NCBI GenBank assembly: GCA_009930305.1 | Contig: RZYM01000006.1 | Coordinates: forward strand, 1-64,000 | Direction: 5' to 3' | DNA length: 64,000 nt | DNA from: Bacteroidia bacterium | GTDB taxonomy: Bacteria > Bacteroidota > Bacteroidia > Bacteroidales > Paludibacteraceae | Part shown: positions 20,497-31,335 of the stretch, piece after piece | Layout: the number at the start of each line of letters is the position of its first letter | How positions within the stretch are numbered: position 1 is the first letter of the stretch | The notes under the pieces: generated by a model | What the model was told of the DNA's origin: nothing | Database searches by the model: none | What the model saw: the letters and a program-made list of their open reading frames with translations, nothing else | Made by a program: the position numbers and the translations under genes

Positions 20497-21236
20497 TACA
20501 ATTAATACCAGCAATAGATATAATCGATGGCAAATGTGTACGTTTGTCGCAGGGCAAGTACGACCAAAAAAAAGTCTATAACGAAAATGTCTTGGAAGTT
20601 GCCAAAGAATTTGAAGCACATGGCATTACCCGTCTGCATTTAGTCGATTTAGACGGAGCAAAGGCCAAACATATAGTCAATTATAAAGTCCTCGAAAATA
20701 TAGCATCCAATACAAATTTATGTATAGATTTTGGAGGTGGATTAAAAACTGACGAAGACCTAAAAATTGCATTCGAATGTGGAGCATCAATGGTTACCGG
20801 AGGTAGTATAGCGATAAAAAATGCAGCAACATTCATTTCATGGATAAATACTTATGGCAAAGACAAAATCATATTGGGAGCTGATGTAAAAGGCGAAACA
20901 ATAGCATTAAATGGTTGGACAGAAGAAAGCGAATGCAAACTGATGCCATTCTTAAACAGCTATATACAAAAAGGAATTGATAAAGTTATTTGTACAGATA
21001 TTGCAAAAGACGGTATGTTAGAAGGTCCGTCAATAGATTTGTACAAAAAGATTTTATCAAAACATAAAGATTTATATTTAATCGCAAGCGGCGGCGTTAG
21101 TAGCATGGAAGACATTGCAACATTAGAGTCTGCAGGCTTACCGGCTGTTATATTTGGGAAAGCCATATATGAAGGACGCATCAGCTTGAAACAACTTGAA
21201 TCATCAATAATACAAAAACACATAATAATATGTTAG
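20493..21236 (+). CDS. hisA: Phosphoribosylformimino-5-aminoimidazole carboxamide ribotide isomerase
   Basis: [46 protein letters not shown]. Confidence 0.96.
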   Translation: MIQLIPAIDIIDGKCVRLSQGKYDQKKVYNENVLEVAKEFEAHGITRLHLVDLDGAKAKHIVNYKVLENIASNTNLCIDFGGGLKTDEDLKIAFECGASMVTGGSIAIKNAATFISWINTYGKDKIILGADVKGETIALNGWTEESECKLMPFLNSYIQKGIDKVICTDIAKDGMLEGPSIDLYKKILSKHKDLYLIASGGVSSMEDIATLESAGLPAVIFGKAIYEGRISLKQLESSIIQKHIIIC

Positions 21237-21982
21237 CCAAACGTATTATACCCTGTTTAGATGTTAAAGACGGCAAAACCGTTAAAGGCATTAATTTTGT
21301 AAACTTTAGAGATGCAGGAGACCCTGTTGAGTTAGGCGCGAAATACAGCGAGGACGGAGCAGACGAATTGGTTTTTCTCGACATTACAGCATCACACGAA
21401 GGTCGTAAAACCTTTGTCGATATGGTTAAACGTGTAGCTGCAAATATAAGTATACCTTTTACAGTAGGCGGTGGCATAAACGAATTGTCTGATGTAGAAC
21501 GTTTACTCAATGCAGGTGCCGATAAGGTTTCTGTCAATTCAGCTGCAATACGCAATCCGCAACTTATCAACGACATAGCTCGTAATTTCGGATCACAAGT
21601 TTGTGTTGCTGCAATTGATGCAAAATACGATGATGGAGTATGGACTTGCTACTTAAACGGGGGTCGAATTCCAACCGAAAGGAGTCTTTTTGAATGGGCA
21701 AAAGAAGCACAAGACAGAGGAGCCGGCGAAATCTTATTTACCAGCATGAGCCACGACGGCGTTAAAACAGGCTATCCTAACGATGCCTTATCAACATTAG
21801 CCGACATTCTTAAAATACCTGTAATTGCATCAGGTGGAGCCGGTACAAAAGAGCACTTTAAAGATGCTTTTTTAATAGGCAAGGCAGATGCAGCATTAGC
21901 AGCCAGCGTATTTCATTTCGGGGAAATTAAAATACCCGAACTAAAAGAATATTTACGAAATAACAATATACCTATAAGATGA
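21230..21982 (+). CDS. hisF: Imidazole glycerol phosphate synthase cyclase subunit
   Basis: [46 protein letters not shown]. Confidence 0.97.
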   Translation: MLAKRIIPCLDVKDGKTVKGINFVNFRDAGDPVELGAKYSEDGADELVFLDITASHEGRKTFVDMVKRVAANISIPFTVGGGINELSDVERLLNAGADKVSVNSAAIRNPQLINDIARNFGSQVCVAAIDAKYDDGVWTCYLNGGRIPTERSLFEWAKEAQDRGAGEILFTSMSHDGVKTGYPNDALSTLADILKIPVIASGGAGTKEHFKDAFLIGKADAALAASVFHFGEIKIPELKEYLRNNNIPIR

Positions 21983-22605
21983 AATTAGATTTTGCAAAAC
22001 AAGGCGGACTAATTCCCGCAATTATCCAAGACAATGTTACTAACAAAGTATTAATGTTAGGATACATGAATGAAGAATCGTTAGCAAAAACTGAAGAAAT
22101 TGGTAAAGTAACTTTTTTCAGTCGTAGCAAACAACGTTTATGGACTAAAGGCGAACAAAGTGGCAATTTTTTAAATGTTGTATCAATTAAAGAAGATTGC
22201 GACAGTGATACACTATTAATCAAGGTCAATCCTAAAGGTCCTGTATGCCACACCGGCAGCGACACTTGCTTCGACGAAGTAAACGGAATGGAAGACTTGA
22301 TGTTCTTGAAACATTTGCAAGATTACATTGACAAACGCTACAAAGAAATGCCTGAAGGTTCGTACACCACATCATTATTTAAAGATGGTGTAAATCGTAT
22401 GGCACAAAAAGTAGGAGAAGAAGCAATCGAAACTGTTATTGAAGCCACAAATGGTAACAATAGCAGATTAATTTACGAAGCATCAGACCTCATATATCAC
22501 CTTATAGTATTACTTACATCAAAAGGTTTACGCATCGAAGACTTAGCAATAGATTTAAAAAAACGTCACAAAAAAACAAGCAATGAATACCCTCATCAAG
22601 TATAA
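21979..22605 (+). CDS. hisI: Bifunctional phosphoribosyl-AMP cyclohydrolase / phosphoribosyl-ATP pyrophosphatase
   Basis: [32 protein letters not shown]-terminal PRA-PH ([14 protein letters not shown]). HisIE fusion. Confidence 0.96.
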   Translation: MKLDFAKQGGLIPAIIQDNVTNKVLMLGYMNEESLAKTEEIGKVTFFSRSKQRLWTKGEQSGNFLNVVSIKEDCDSDTLLIKVNPKGPVCHTGSDTCFDEVNGMEDLMFLKHLQDYIDKRYKEMPEGSYTTSLFKDGVNRMAQKVGEEAIETVIEATNGNNSRLIYEASDLIYHLIVLLTSKGLRIEDLAIDLKKRHKKTSNEYPHQV

Positions 22606-23257
22606 AAATGTTGACATTTATCAAAAAGAACAATTAATTCTTAAAAATGTCAATCTCGAAATAGGTAAAGGCGAGTTCTATTACCTTATCGGTAAGGTAG
22701 GTTCAGGAAAGAGTAGTCTTCTAAAGACTATGTATGCTGAATTGCCAATAGAAAATGGCGAAGCAAATATATTTGAATACAATCTTATTGACATTCGCAA
22801 CAAAGACATTCCACATTTACGCAGACAAATAGGAATTATCTTTCAAGACTTTCAATTATTAATTGATAGGACTGTAAAAGAGAATCTATTGTTTGTACTA
22901 AGGGCTACCGACTGGAAAGACAAGGACGATATGGATAAACGTATTGAAGAAGTATTGTCTGAAGTTGGTATGAGTACCAAAGGATACAAAATGCCACACG
23001 AGTTATCAGGTGGAGAACAACAACGTATAGTTATTGCTCGTGCTTTACTTAATAAGCCTAAACTTATTTTAGCTGATGAACCAACCGGAAATCTCGACCC
23101 TCAAGCCGGTAAAGATTTAGTTGAATTATTGCAAAAAATATGTCATTCAGATAGCGGTACAACTATTATTATGGCAACACACAATCTCGGTTGGCTTGAC
23201 TCCTACCCCGGCAAAGTGCTTAGCATTGACAACGACACTCTAACCGAAACAGAGTAA
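22583..23257 (+). CDS. ftsE: ABC transporter ATP-binding protein, FtsE-like
   Basis: [62 protein letters not shown]. Confidence 0.85.
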   Translation: MNTLIKYKNVDIYQKEQLILKNVNLEIGKGEFYYLIGKVGSGKSSLLKTMYAELPIENGEANIFEYNLIDIRNKDIPHLRRQIGIIFQDFQLLIDRTVKENLLFVLRATDWKDKDDMDKRIEEVLSEVGMSTKGYKMPHELSGGEQQRIVIARALLNKPKLILADEPTGNLDPQAGKDLVELLQKICHSDSGTTIIMATHNLGWLDSYPGKVLSIDNDTLTETE

Positions 23258-23278
23258 ATTGTATTGAATCATTAAAAC

Positions 23279-23315
23279 AACAAAGCTTGCATCTCAAAGA
23301 AATGCAAGCTTTGTT
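23279..23315. terminator. Bidirectional hairpin terminator between the ftsE-like gene and the polysaccharide operon
   Basis: Perfect 14-bp stem aacaaagcttgcat / atgcaagctttgtt with 9-nt loop; lies between convergent genes. Confidence 0.85.
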
Positions 23316-23386
23316 TGTATATATATTATGGTTCGTAATACTAAAATCAGTGAATGTCCATACTTATAAATTAATTAAGTAGATAA

Positions 23387-24469
23387 TTACTTAAATTGAT
23401 ATTGATAATCCGGATTTTCACGCATTATATGTTCACTTTGCGGGTAATTTTCAACAAACCATACAAGAAACGAAGTAACGTCAATTGTATTTGCTAATAA
23501 CTTAGCACGCTTATCTTGCCATTCAGACTTATTATATCCATTTTTAAAAATACTGATGGCTTTTTCTATTGCTGACAATTGATCATTTGGTGATTCAGTA
23601 AAATTAAAACATAAGCCATATTTATCAGCTATATCTCTTGTATAGTACCTACCCGTATTATCAATGTAAATTCCCGGAACTCCTAAAACTGCGCCCTCGG
23701 TCACCATTGTCGCACTTTCACCAAATACTAATGAAGAATAAGCTAGTACATGATGTATCTTTTCCGGAGATGTTGGTAATTTGTACTTCTTCAGTTGTTC
23801 AGGTAGATCTGATTCTGAAGAAATAAATACTTTAGAATATTTACTTAACTCTTCAACAACATGTAATTTATTTTCGTACGATATACCGGTATGTCCTATA
23901 TCATGCGTTGCATTCCACGACACAAAGCGCATTACTACATAAGGTTCGCCTTCTTCAATTCCTAAATCTTTAATAATTGATTTATTCGGAGTAAATTGAT
24001 TCTGATGTAAATATAATAATTCATTATAACCCATATATTTCAAAACATTAGAAGAATGTATTGGATGATCATAATCCGAAGTTAAAATTGTATTTGTTAC
24101 AGATTCATATAAACGAATCTGTTCCATATTAAATGTATCTTCAAAAGCAATACTTGTTTTACGCAATACAAAAGCAGCATGCGCTGCTGTAATTGAGCCA
24201 TGACTTAAAAAAACATCAGGTTTAAACTTTAAAGCAATATATATTTCCTTTAAATCAAATAGTAAAGTATTAATAATTTTGCCTATTACAGATTTTGATT
24301 TTTTTCCAAAAGATATAAAATTGAACCCTTCTGCAGTTAATAATTGAATTTCAAATTCTTTATCTCTACATGTAAACAGAACAGAATGCCCTTTAGTCTG
24401 CATTATATGCGCAAAACGTTTAAACATGTGTACATGCGCTGGATGACCTATGTCAATAAGTATATTCAT
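23387..24469 (-). CDS. DUF354-like / glycosyltransferase-superfamily protein
   Basis: MNILIDIGHPAHVHMFKRFAHIMQTKGHSVLFTCRDKE; GESATMVTEGAVLGVPGIYID. Confidence 0.75.
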   Translation of the reverse strand: MNILIDIGHPAHVHMFKRFAHIMQTKGHSVLFTCRDKEFEIQLLTAEGFNFISFGKKSKSVIGKIINTLLFDLKEIYIALKFKPDVFLSHGSITAAHAAFVLRKTSIAFEDTFNMEQIRLYESVTNTILTSDYDHPIHSSNVLKYMGYNELLYLHQNQFTPNKSIIKDLGIEEGEPYVVMRFVSWNATHDIGHTGISYENKLHVVEELSKYSKVFISSESDLPEQLKKYKLPTSPEKIHHVLAYSSLVFGESATMVTEGAVLGVPGIYIDNTGRYYTRDIADKYGLCFNFTESPNDQLSAIEKAISIFKNGYNKSEWQDKRAKLLANTIDVTSFLVWFVENYPQSEHIMRENPDYQYQFK

Positions 24470-25461
24470 TTTAATTTCTTTAATATCTTAACACCTATCT
24501 TACCTGTCTCATACATAATTGGTTTACAAATATGTATATATCTTCCTTGTTCTAATAATTCTCCACCAAATTTAGCTTTAAATTCGCGAACTCCATATCC
24601 ATCATTCGGTTTTCCCGCACCCATCATATCAAATTTTGTCATGTTATGGGTTGATGCATATTCAATTGCACCCCATGTTGCCAAAGTTGATGGATACACA
24701 TTTTTTATTTCACGATCTAAACCGCAAACGAACCATTCATATAAGGTTCTTCCTATTAATTCTGTACATACGCTGCCTCCTAAAATGCGACCTGCATATT
24801 TTACTAAGAAAAATTTACCTTCTTCTTGATAAAATAAATTTTTGAAAAACTCGTATGGGAACAATGGAGTTTTAACCTTTGATTTATATAAGCCAAATAG
24901 CAAATCGTAATATTCCTTTATTTCATCTTCGTTTGTAGCCATCACAACTTCTGCACCTTCTTTCTTCGATATTTTAACGTCTCTACGTTTTGTGCTGCTT
25001 AATTGTTTTAAAGATGATTCCAAATCAAGCGTTTTTACGTGGAAATTTAAATGTTCTTCATACTTGAAGCCTGATTCAATAAACTCAGGTTTAAAATATG
25101 AATAATCGTTATAATTGCGTATTTCAATATAAATAGCTTTACTTTTCAAATCTCTTATCACATATTTTAATAGAGCCTTTGTTGCTTCTTTCGGGCATTC
25201 ATTAGAAAGTAAAGCACCTCCGGGTATTATTGCTCTTCTCGACAAAAAATGTTTAATTTTTCCTCCGTCTGCAATTATATATCCTTGTACTACTCCCAGT
25301 AGTTTATCATTATCGGTGATACCATAAACAAATGGCTCTAAAAACGACAAGGTTTTATAAAATCTGTAACAAGCAGGCGTTTGAAAATATGATGCTACTG
25401 CCGACTTATTAACTAAATCGTTCCATTTATCATCTTCAATTTCCGTTATTACTTTAATCAT
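24466..25461 (-). CDS. FemAB/GNAT-like aminoacyl- or acyltransferase
   Basis: SYFQTPACYRFY..., LSSTKRRDVKISKKEGAEVVM..., MMGAGKPNDGYGVREFKAKFGGELLEQGRY. Confidence 0.75.
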   Translation of the reverse strand: MIKVITEIEDDKWNDLVNKSAVASYFQTPACYRFYKTLSFLEPFVYGITDNDKLLGVVQGYIIADGGKIKHFLSRRAIIPGGALLSNECPKEATKALLKYVIRDLKSKAIYIEIRNYNDYSYFKPEFIESGFKYEEHLNFHVKTLDLESSLKQLSSTKRRDVKISKKEGAEVVMATNEDEIKEYYDLLFGLYKSKVKTPLFPYEFFKNLFYQEEGKFFLVKYAGRILGGSVCTELIGRTLYEWFVCGLDREIKNVYPSTLATWGAIEYASTHNMTKFDMMGAGKPNDGYGVREFKAKFGGELLEQGRYIHICKPIMYETGKIGVKILKKLK

Positions 25462-25489
25462 GAGTACACTTATGTTTACTATTGTTGAA

Positions 25490-26404
25490 TCATTTTAATA
25501 TATTCTCATATATACTAATTAGGCTTTTGGCAACACTCTCGTTATCTAAACCTAAGTCAATTATACGTTGCCTCCCTTGAGTTTTACCATTAAAATTTAT
25601 TGCCAATTTTAATTTTTCAGCAATATCCTCCGGACTACGCTCTGCTATATAACAACCATCTATTCCACTCGTAATTTCCTTCACATCACCAACATCTACA
25701 CTAACAATAGGACAACCACAAGCCATAGCTTCTTTTATTACTTGAGGAGAACCTTCTGTAAATGATGTCATTATAATACAATCGGCTGCATTAAGCAGCA
25801 AATTCACTTCATTCTTTGTATAAGCTTTTAATTCAATTAAACGAATCCCCGGCATCAAAGATACTGCCTCTTTTGCCAAAGCTGAGTTTTTAACTGCATT
25901 ATCAAATGCACCTGAAAAAACAATTATTTTATCAGAATCAGACAAATTCATTTGTTTTCTCGCATCAGCCTTTTTAAGGCTTACAATAGTTTGTAAATCA
26001 ACACCACATGGCTGCAAATTAAATTTCTTTTTTGCTTTAGCCAATGATACATTTTTAGGCGATACAAAAACATTAAACGCAGATAAGCACATTGCTATTT
26101 TTGAAAACACTCTCACACTTGGAACATTGATATCACTTCCATGATATGTAACAACTACCGGTACCGACCGCTGTAAGCATGCCAATAATCCTGATAAACC
26201 ATAATGCGCATGAATAATATCCGGCTTAAACTGCTTAATTTTATTTTTTAAACTACTTAAATTTTTCAAATAACCATTTATACCTGAACCATTAACACCA
26301 AAATATTCGATAGTATGTCCTAATGCAATAATTGAGTTTGCCTGCTCAATAATAAATGGAGCATAATAAGTTTTCTTAATACTAGCTACAATTAATATTC
26401 TCAT
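25490..26404 (-). CDS. Glycosyltransferase family 4
   Basis: IIHAHYGLSG, VTYHGSDINVP, SFTEGSPQVIKEAMACGCPIVSVDVGDVKE. Confidence 0.85.
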   Translation of the reverse strand: MRILIVASIKKTYYAPFIIEQANSIIALGHTIEYFGVNGSGINGYLKNLSSLKNKIKQFKPDIIHAHYGLSGLLACLQRSVPVVVTYHGSDINVPSVRVFSKIAMCLSAFNVFVSPKNVSLAKAKKKFNLQPCGVDLQTIVSLKKADARKQMNLSDSDKIIVFSGAFDNAVKNSALAKEAVSLMPGIRLIELKAYTKNEVNLLLNAADCIIMTSFTEGSPQVIKEAMACGCPIVSVDVGDVKEITSGIDGCYIAERSPEDIAEKLKLAINFNGKTQGRQRIIDLGLDNESVAKSLISIYENILK

Positions 26405-27807
26405 ACTAAACCCCTTCCTGCTAATTTAAACCAGTTCCAACCTATCACTGCCACAAAAATAAAAATAAGCCAATACGTATAATATCGTTTGTATTTATTG
26501 GTCATTTGAGACATACCATAAGCAGCAAATATCAGCACAAACGGAATCGTTGGTAAATGGAATCTTTCTGATTGTGCAAACTCACTAAATACCAAAATGC
26601 CAATATACCCAACAACAAAACTAAGTAATAAGATATGTTCGCGCCATTGCTTTCTAAATACTAATAAAAATATACCTAAAATAGTAAAAAACGAAATAAT
26701 ATTCTTTACAAAATTATTTCCATTAATCATTTGTTGATCTTGTTGAATACCTCCCGGATCAATCATTGTTGGAAACGGAATAGTAAAAATTAGAGGAGCG
26801 AACACAGCAGCACCTGCATATTTAGCAAATTTATTACCGCCTTCTCTTTCTGATCTCCACTCCATACTAATTTCTTGTTGAGATTCTTTTTTTTCCCAAA
26901 TTTCCATAACCTCGGACATAATACTACCACCCATAAAAAACACCACCGCAATCACAACCCAACTACCTACCAATAGTTTTTTCTTTTTCCCAACCATTTT
27001 TGATGGTGATAACATAAGAGCAGTTATCAGTGAGAATAAGGCAGCAGCTCCTAATACAGTTCTAAAAAAGAATAAACTGCCGGCTAATAATATAGCAACT
27101 AAAATATTACCAAAATTAAATTTTTTACTTACTAACAAATAGTCAGCACGTTCCATAAATGCTACGGTAATAAACACCATTTCTGTTTCCTTTAAGTGCA
27201 TACCACAATAGTATATTAAATGCGGCATAAACACGCACATTACTGCAGCCATACGACCTGTGGAATAGCCAAAATGGCGTGATGCGATTTTATATATCAA
27301 CACACATGCTATTGCACTATACAAAGCTTTTAATAAACGGGCTACCATTATAGAATCATCAGTTAGCCAATATATTACACTCAAATATGTTGGATAACCC
27401 AAATCAGATACTCCTGTTGATGATTTTATATAATTTACAAAATAATTCCAACCAATATTAACGAAATCAGATGCAGTTTCATGATATCCATACGAATCTG
27501 CAGTACCATATTCAAATGGTTTGCCGGTTTCTATTGTATAAAAATAATAAGAAAATAATACATATATAACACGAATTATTAATGCTGTTACAAAAATTTT
27601 ATTTACAAATGCTTTTTCACTAAGTTTTTTCCATGCTATACTATCTTGATTTGAGAAATGAAAGAACACACAAACCTCAACCATACCAAACAGCATAAAT
27701 ATAAATGATGTTTGGTTACCCATAAATAGCACTGATACTGCAATTAACGCAATAAAATAAAGCACTATGGCATTTTTTGTAAAAAATTTAGGTATATAAT
27801 CTAACAC
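26401..27807 (-). CDS. Polytopic membrane protein, GT-C/GT39-like glycosyltransferase candidate
   Basis: 468 aa, about 10 TM segments; ADSYGYHETASDF acidic loop after TM; GMHLKETEMVF. Confidence 0.6.
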   Translation of the reverse strand: MLDYIPKFFTKNAIVLYFIALIAVSVLFMGNQTSFIFMLFGMVEVCVFFHFSNQDSIAWKKLSEKAFVNKIFVTALIIRVIYVLFSYYFYTIETGKPFEYGTADSYGYHETASDFVNIGWNYFVNYIKSSTGVSDLGYPTYLSVIYWLTDDSIMVARLLKALYSAIACVLIYKIASRHFGYSTGRMAAVMCVFMPHLIYYCGMHLKETEMVFITVAFMERADYLLVSKKFNFGNILVAILLAGSLFFFRTVLGAAALFSLITALMLSPSKMVGKKKKLLVGSWVVIAVVFFMGGSIMSEVMEIWEKKESQQEISMEWRSEREGGNKFAKYAGAAVFAPLIFTIPFPTMIDPGGIQQDQQMINGNNFVKNIISFFTILGIFLLVFRKQWREHILLLSFVVGYIGILVFSEFAQSERFHLPTIPFVLIFAAYGMSQMTNKYKRYYTYWLIFIFVAVIGWNWFKLAGRGLV

Positions 27808-27819
27808 ATTATTTAAATA

Positions 27820-28908
27820 TTAATTTTTTTGATAAACCGAATATAAATTATCAATATGCTGTTTTATACTAAACCTATCACGTACTTTACTTGCAATAAT
27901 ATCATTTGATTGTAGCTTATTATTTTTTACACTCGACATAAATTTAATATATAAGTCTTTTGCATCTTTGGTCCTATATAATGTAGCCCATTCACCATTA
28001 TGCGTAATTTCTTTCATAACTTCGTAATCATTAACAAAAACAGGTATACCAAAAGCCATAGCCTCAACCGCAGCTATACCAAATGTATCATGGTCTGTAC
28101 TATAAACAAATGCATTCATGCGTTTTAATATAGCAGGAACATCAGCTCTCGCGCCTAGGAAATGCACATAATCATTTAAATTATACTTATTACAATATTC
28201 AACACATTTATCATATAAAATAGATTCCGCTTCATTTTTTCTGCCTACAAAATAAAAGTCGAACTTTACACTTGTTTCTTTTAATAAGTGAAGAAATTTA
28301 CAAATTGTGTAATGATTACGTACACTCACGAAATTCCCAACCATACATAGTTTCAAACTGTCATTATCATAATTAGGCAAATTCGGATCCGGATAGTCAA
28401 AATCTAATTTTTCAAAATTAATTCCATTATAAACAACTGCAGTTTTTGTATTGTCAATTTTATATTTACTTACATAGTAATCACGCTCATATTTACTGAC
28501 GAAAATATTTTTTACGGCTAACTTTAAACTTAATTTTAAGATAAAACGAGCATACTTACTTGCCCCATAATCATAACCATGAAAAGTTTGTACAACCTTA
28601 GTTGATAATCCTATTGTTGCAATACCTGCATACAATGTATCAATGCACTGTTGCGAATGAACTATTGAAACATTATTGCTTTTAATAAATTGCCTTAAAC
28701 GCCACAAGTATAATGGATCAAAAGGGAATTTAGGCGATATTTTATAAAATGGTTTACCTGAATTATAAAAATCATCTTTATATGGTCCATCTTTACGATG
28801 AACACCAACAAAGTCAAAATTAGCCTTATCTCCATTATTGAATAAATCAAGTAGTAATGTTTCAGTACCACCACGACTTAAAGACCCGAGTAAATATGCT
28901 ACTTTCAT
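27820..28908 (-). CDS. Glycosyltransferase family 4
   Basis: YLLGSLSRGGTETLLLDLFN, FVSKYERDYYV, STDHDTFGIAAVEAMAFGIPVFVND. Confidence 0.85.
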   Translation of the reverse strand: MKVAYLLGSLSRGGTETLLLDLFNNGDKANFDFVGVHRKDGPYKDDFYNSGKPFYKISPKFPFDPLYLWRLRQFIKSNNVSIVHSQQCIDTLYAGIATIGLSTKVVQTFHGYDYGASKYARFILKLSLKLAVKNIFVSKYERDYYVSKYKIDNTKTAVVYNGINFEKLDFDYPDPNLPNYDNDSLKLCMVGNFVSVRNHYTICKFLHLLKETSVKFDFYFVGRKNEAESILYDKCVEYCNKYNLNDYVHFLGARADVPAILKRMNAFVYSTDHDTFGIAAVEAMAFGIPVFVNDYEVMKEITHNGEWATLYRTKDAKDLYIKFMSSVKNNKLQSNDIIASKVRDRFSIKQHIDNLYSVYQKN

Positions 28909-28911
28909 ATA

Positions 28912-29067
28912 AGGAACCGAATTAATGTCAAAATTGTTTTCATTCCATAATTTGTATTTGTATTCAGGTAAATACTTTTTCCATTAAGCAATGCATATAT
29001 TTGCAAGTTCGGGCATTTTACCACGTCCAAACCAACAGTAATGTATTATTTTAGGTATCATGTTCAT
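28912..29067 (-). pseudogene. Remnant of a GT32-like/capsular polysaccharide synthesis glycosyltransferase
   Basis: Minus strand reads [51 protein letters not shown], clearly homologous to the N-terminus of 32307-33059 (MNRIPKIIHYCWFGGKDMPESAKNCIDSWKKHIPDYELRLWNEETFDLD). In-frame TAA and truncation. Confidence 0.85.
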
Positions 29068-30221
29068 TTAATCAGATTGATAAAAAATGATGCAATGCGT
29101 GATGAAGCTAAGCCATCTCCGTAAGGATTTTCAGCCCTTGCCATATTGTAATATAATGACTCTTTATTATCTAATAAATTAGATACACCATTTATTATTT
29201 TGTTTTTATCTGTTCCAACAAGCAAAACAGTTCCGGCATCAACTGCCTCGGGCCTTTCGGTAGTATCGCGCATAACTAATACTGGTTTTCCAAGACCTGG
29301 TGCTTCTTCTTGTACACCACCACTATCGGTCAATAACAAATATGATTTCTCCATTAAAAAAACGAATGGTAAATACGACAATGGTTCAATTAAAAACACA
29401 TTTGTGGTCGCATCTCCCAATATTTCATTTACCGGCTTCCTAACATTTGGATTAAGATGCATAGGATATACAAAATCCACATTAGGATATGTTTGTGCTA
29501 ATTCTTTTATTGCATGACATATATTCAAAAAACCATCTCCAAAATTTTCTCTTCTATGCCCTGTAATTAACACCAAACGTTTAGCATTATTCAAACTAGA
29601 AACATCATATCCTTTATCTAACAATTCTTGTTGTAACGAAATAGCAAGACCATTATCATTCGCAATCTTATTTACTACCCAATGTAATGCATCAATAACA
29701 GTATTACCTGTAACTATTATTTTATCATCAGATACATTTTCAGCTTTCAAGTTTTGCTTAGCAAGTGAAGTTGGAGCAAAATTATATGTAGCTATTCGTC
29801 CTGTAATCAAACGATTCATTTCTTCAGGCCATGGACTATAAATATTACCGGTACGTAAGCCTGCCTCTATATGTACAACGGGTATTTGCTGATAAAATGC
29901 GGCCAATGCTGATGCTGTTGATGTTGTTGTATCTCCATGTACAAATACTATATCAGGATTTACTTTCTTAAGTACATCTCTCATACCAATTAATATACGA
30001 GATGTAATATCATATAAATCCTGGTTCGGTTGCATAATGTTTAAATCATAATCAGGCTTAATATCAAACAGATTTAATACCTGATCTAACATCTCTCTAT
30101 GCTGTCCGGTAACACAAACAATTGTTTCGAATTGTTGTGGATATTTTTTAAATTCCAATACTAACGGAGCCATTTTTATAGCTTCAGGACGAGTTCCAAA
30201 TACAAGCAGAAGTTTTTTCAT
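29064..30221 (-). CDS. wecB: UDP-N-acetylglucosamine 2-epimerase (non-hydrolysing)
   Basis: [75 protein letters not shown]. Confidence 0.96.
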   Translation of the reverse strand: MKKLLLVFGTRPEAIKMAPLVLEFKKYPQQFETIVCVTGQHREMLDQVLNLFDIKPDYDLNIMQPNQDLYDITSRILIGMRDVLKKVNPDIVFVHGDTTTSTASALAAFYQQIPVVHIEAGLRTGNIYSPWPEEMNRLITGRIATYNFAPTSLAKQNLKAENVSDDKIIVTGNTVIDALHWVVNKIANDNGLAISLQQELLDKGYDVSSLNNAKRLVLITGHRRENFGDGFLNICHAIKELAQTYPNVDFVYPMHLNPNVRKPVNEILGDATTNVFLIEPLSYLPFVFLMEKSYLLLTDSGGVQEEAPGLGKPVLVMRDTTERPEAVDAGTVLLVGTDKNKIINGVSNLLDNKESLYYNMARAENPYGDGLASSRIASFFINLIK

Positions 30222-30342
30222 AATAAATATAGATAATTGTTATAAATAGCGATTAAATTTATTTCTAATACCCCAATATAACAATACAATTAAAGCAATG
30301 AATGAGCAACACTGAAAATAGAATAATTTATAATCCAAAATG

Positions 30343-31332
30343 CTAATAACCTCTGTTATGAGAGTTTTTTATGTACAATAACCAACAATATAATTTAGGC
30401 GATAAATTAATTATAGATATTTTACGAGATATACGTTTTGATATATGATATTTCGAAAGCGGATAAATTTTACGTTGTTTGAGTTCTTTAAGATATTTAT
30501 TCTTATCCTCATAAAAGTCTGAAATTACACAACTAAAAACAGATACAACAGTAGTGCTTATCATTCCTCTATGCCAACGATTATCATTTATTGTTCGCAT
30601 CTGACTTTGCAATGAATCAATCAATAATAACTTATCTGATAATACCTTCAATTTTTTTTCTTTTGTTGTACTTTTAGTTATTGAACCTTCTCGTAACAAA
30701 TAGTTATACGCTATTAAATTTGTAGAAGATACACGCTTTGCTTGTAATAACATTCGCGGTGTCCATTCTGTGTCTTCAAAATAAATGCCATATTTGAAGT
30801 AATTTGTTTTATCAATTAGCAATTGTCTATTAATAATAAATTGCCAGGCATAACAACCATAACCTAATCTATCATTTAAGAATGCCTCCCCATTAGTTAC
30901 AATGTTCGAATAATCAACAAAGGGTTTATAATCTTTATAAGGCTCAAATATTTGGTAATTATCATTGACATTCTGATAATTATAACGCAATACATCCAGA
31001 TTATATCGTTCTATTTTGTCTAACAATATTCCTAAAACATTAGGCTCTAAATAATCATCAGAATCGACAAATTGTATATATTGACCTTTTGCGATATCAA
31101 TACCTTTGTTGCGAGCATCGCTTAAACCACCATTAGTTTTGTGTATTACAACAATGTTAGAATATTGCGAAGCATACTTATCCGCTATTAAACCACTATC
31201 GTCAGTAGAACCATCATCAACAATTATTATTTCGTATTTAGATAAGTCAATATTCTGCAACAATAAACTATCCAAACACTTTGATAAATACTTAGATACA
31301 TTATAAACTGGTACTATGATTGATAACAACAT
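30343..31332 (-). CDS. Glycosyltransferase family 2
   Basis: LSIIVPVYNVSKYLSKCLDSLL, IIVDDGSTDDSG, GGLSDARNKGIDIAKGQYIQFVDSDDYL. Confidence 0.93.
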   Translation of the reverse strand: MLLSIIVPVYNVSKYLSKCLDSLLLQNIDLSKYEIIIVDDGSTDDSGLIADKYASQYSNIVVIHKTNGGLSDARNKGIDIAKGQYIQFVDSDDYLEPNVLGILLDKIERYNLDVLRYNYQNVNDNYQIFEPYKDYKPFVDYSNIVTNGEAFLNDRLGYGCYAWQFIINRQLLIDKTNYFKYGIYFEDTEWTPRMLLQAKRVSSTNLIAYNYLLREGSITKSTTKEKKLKVLSDKLLLIDSLQSQMRTINDNRWHRGMISTTVVSVFSCVISDFYEDKNKYLKELKQRKIYPLSKYHISKRISRKISIINLSPKLYCWLLYIKNSHNRGY

Positions 31333-31335
31333 TTT

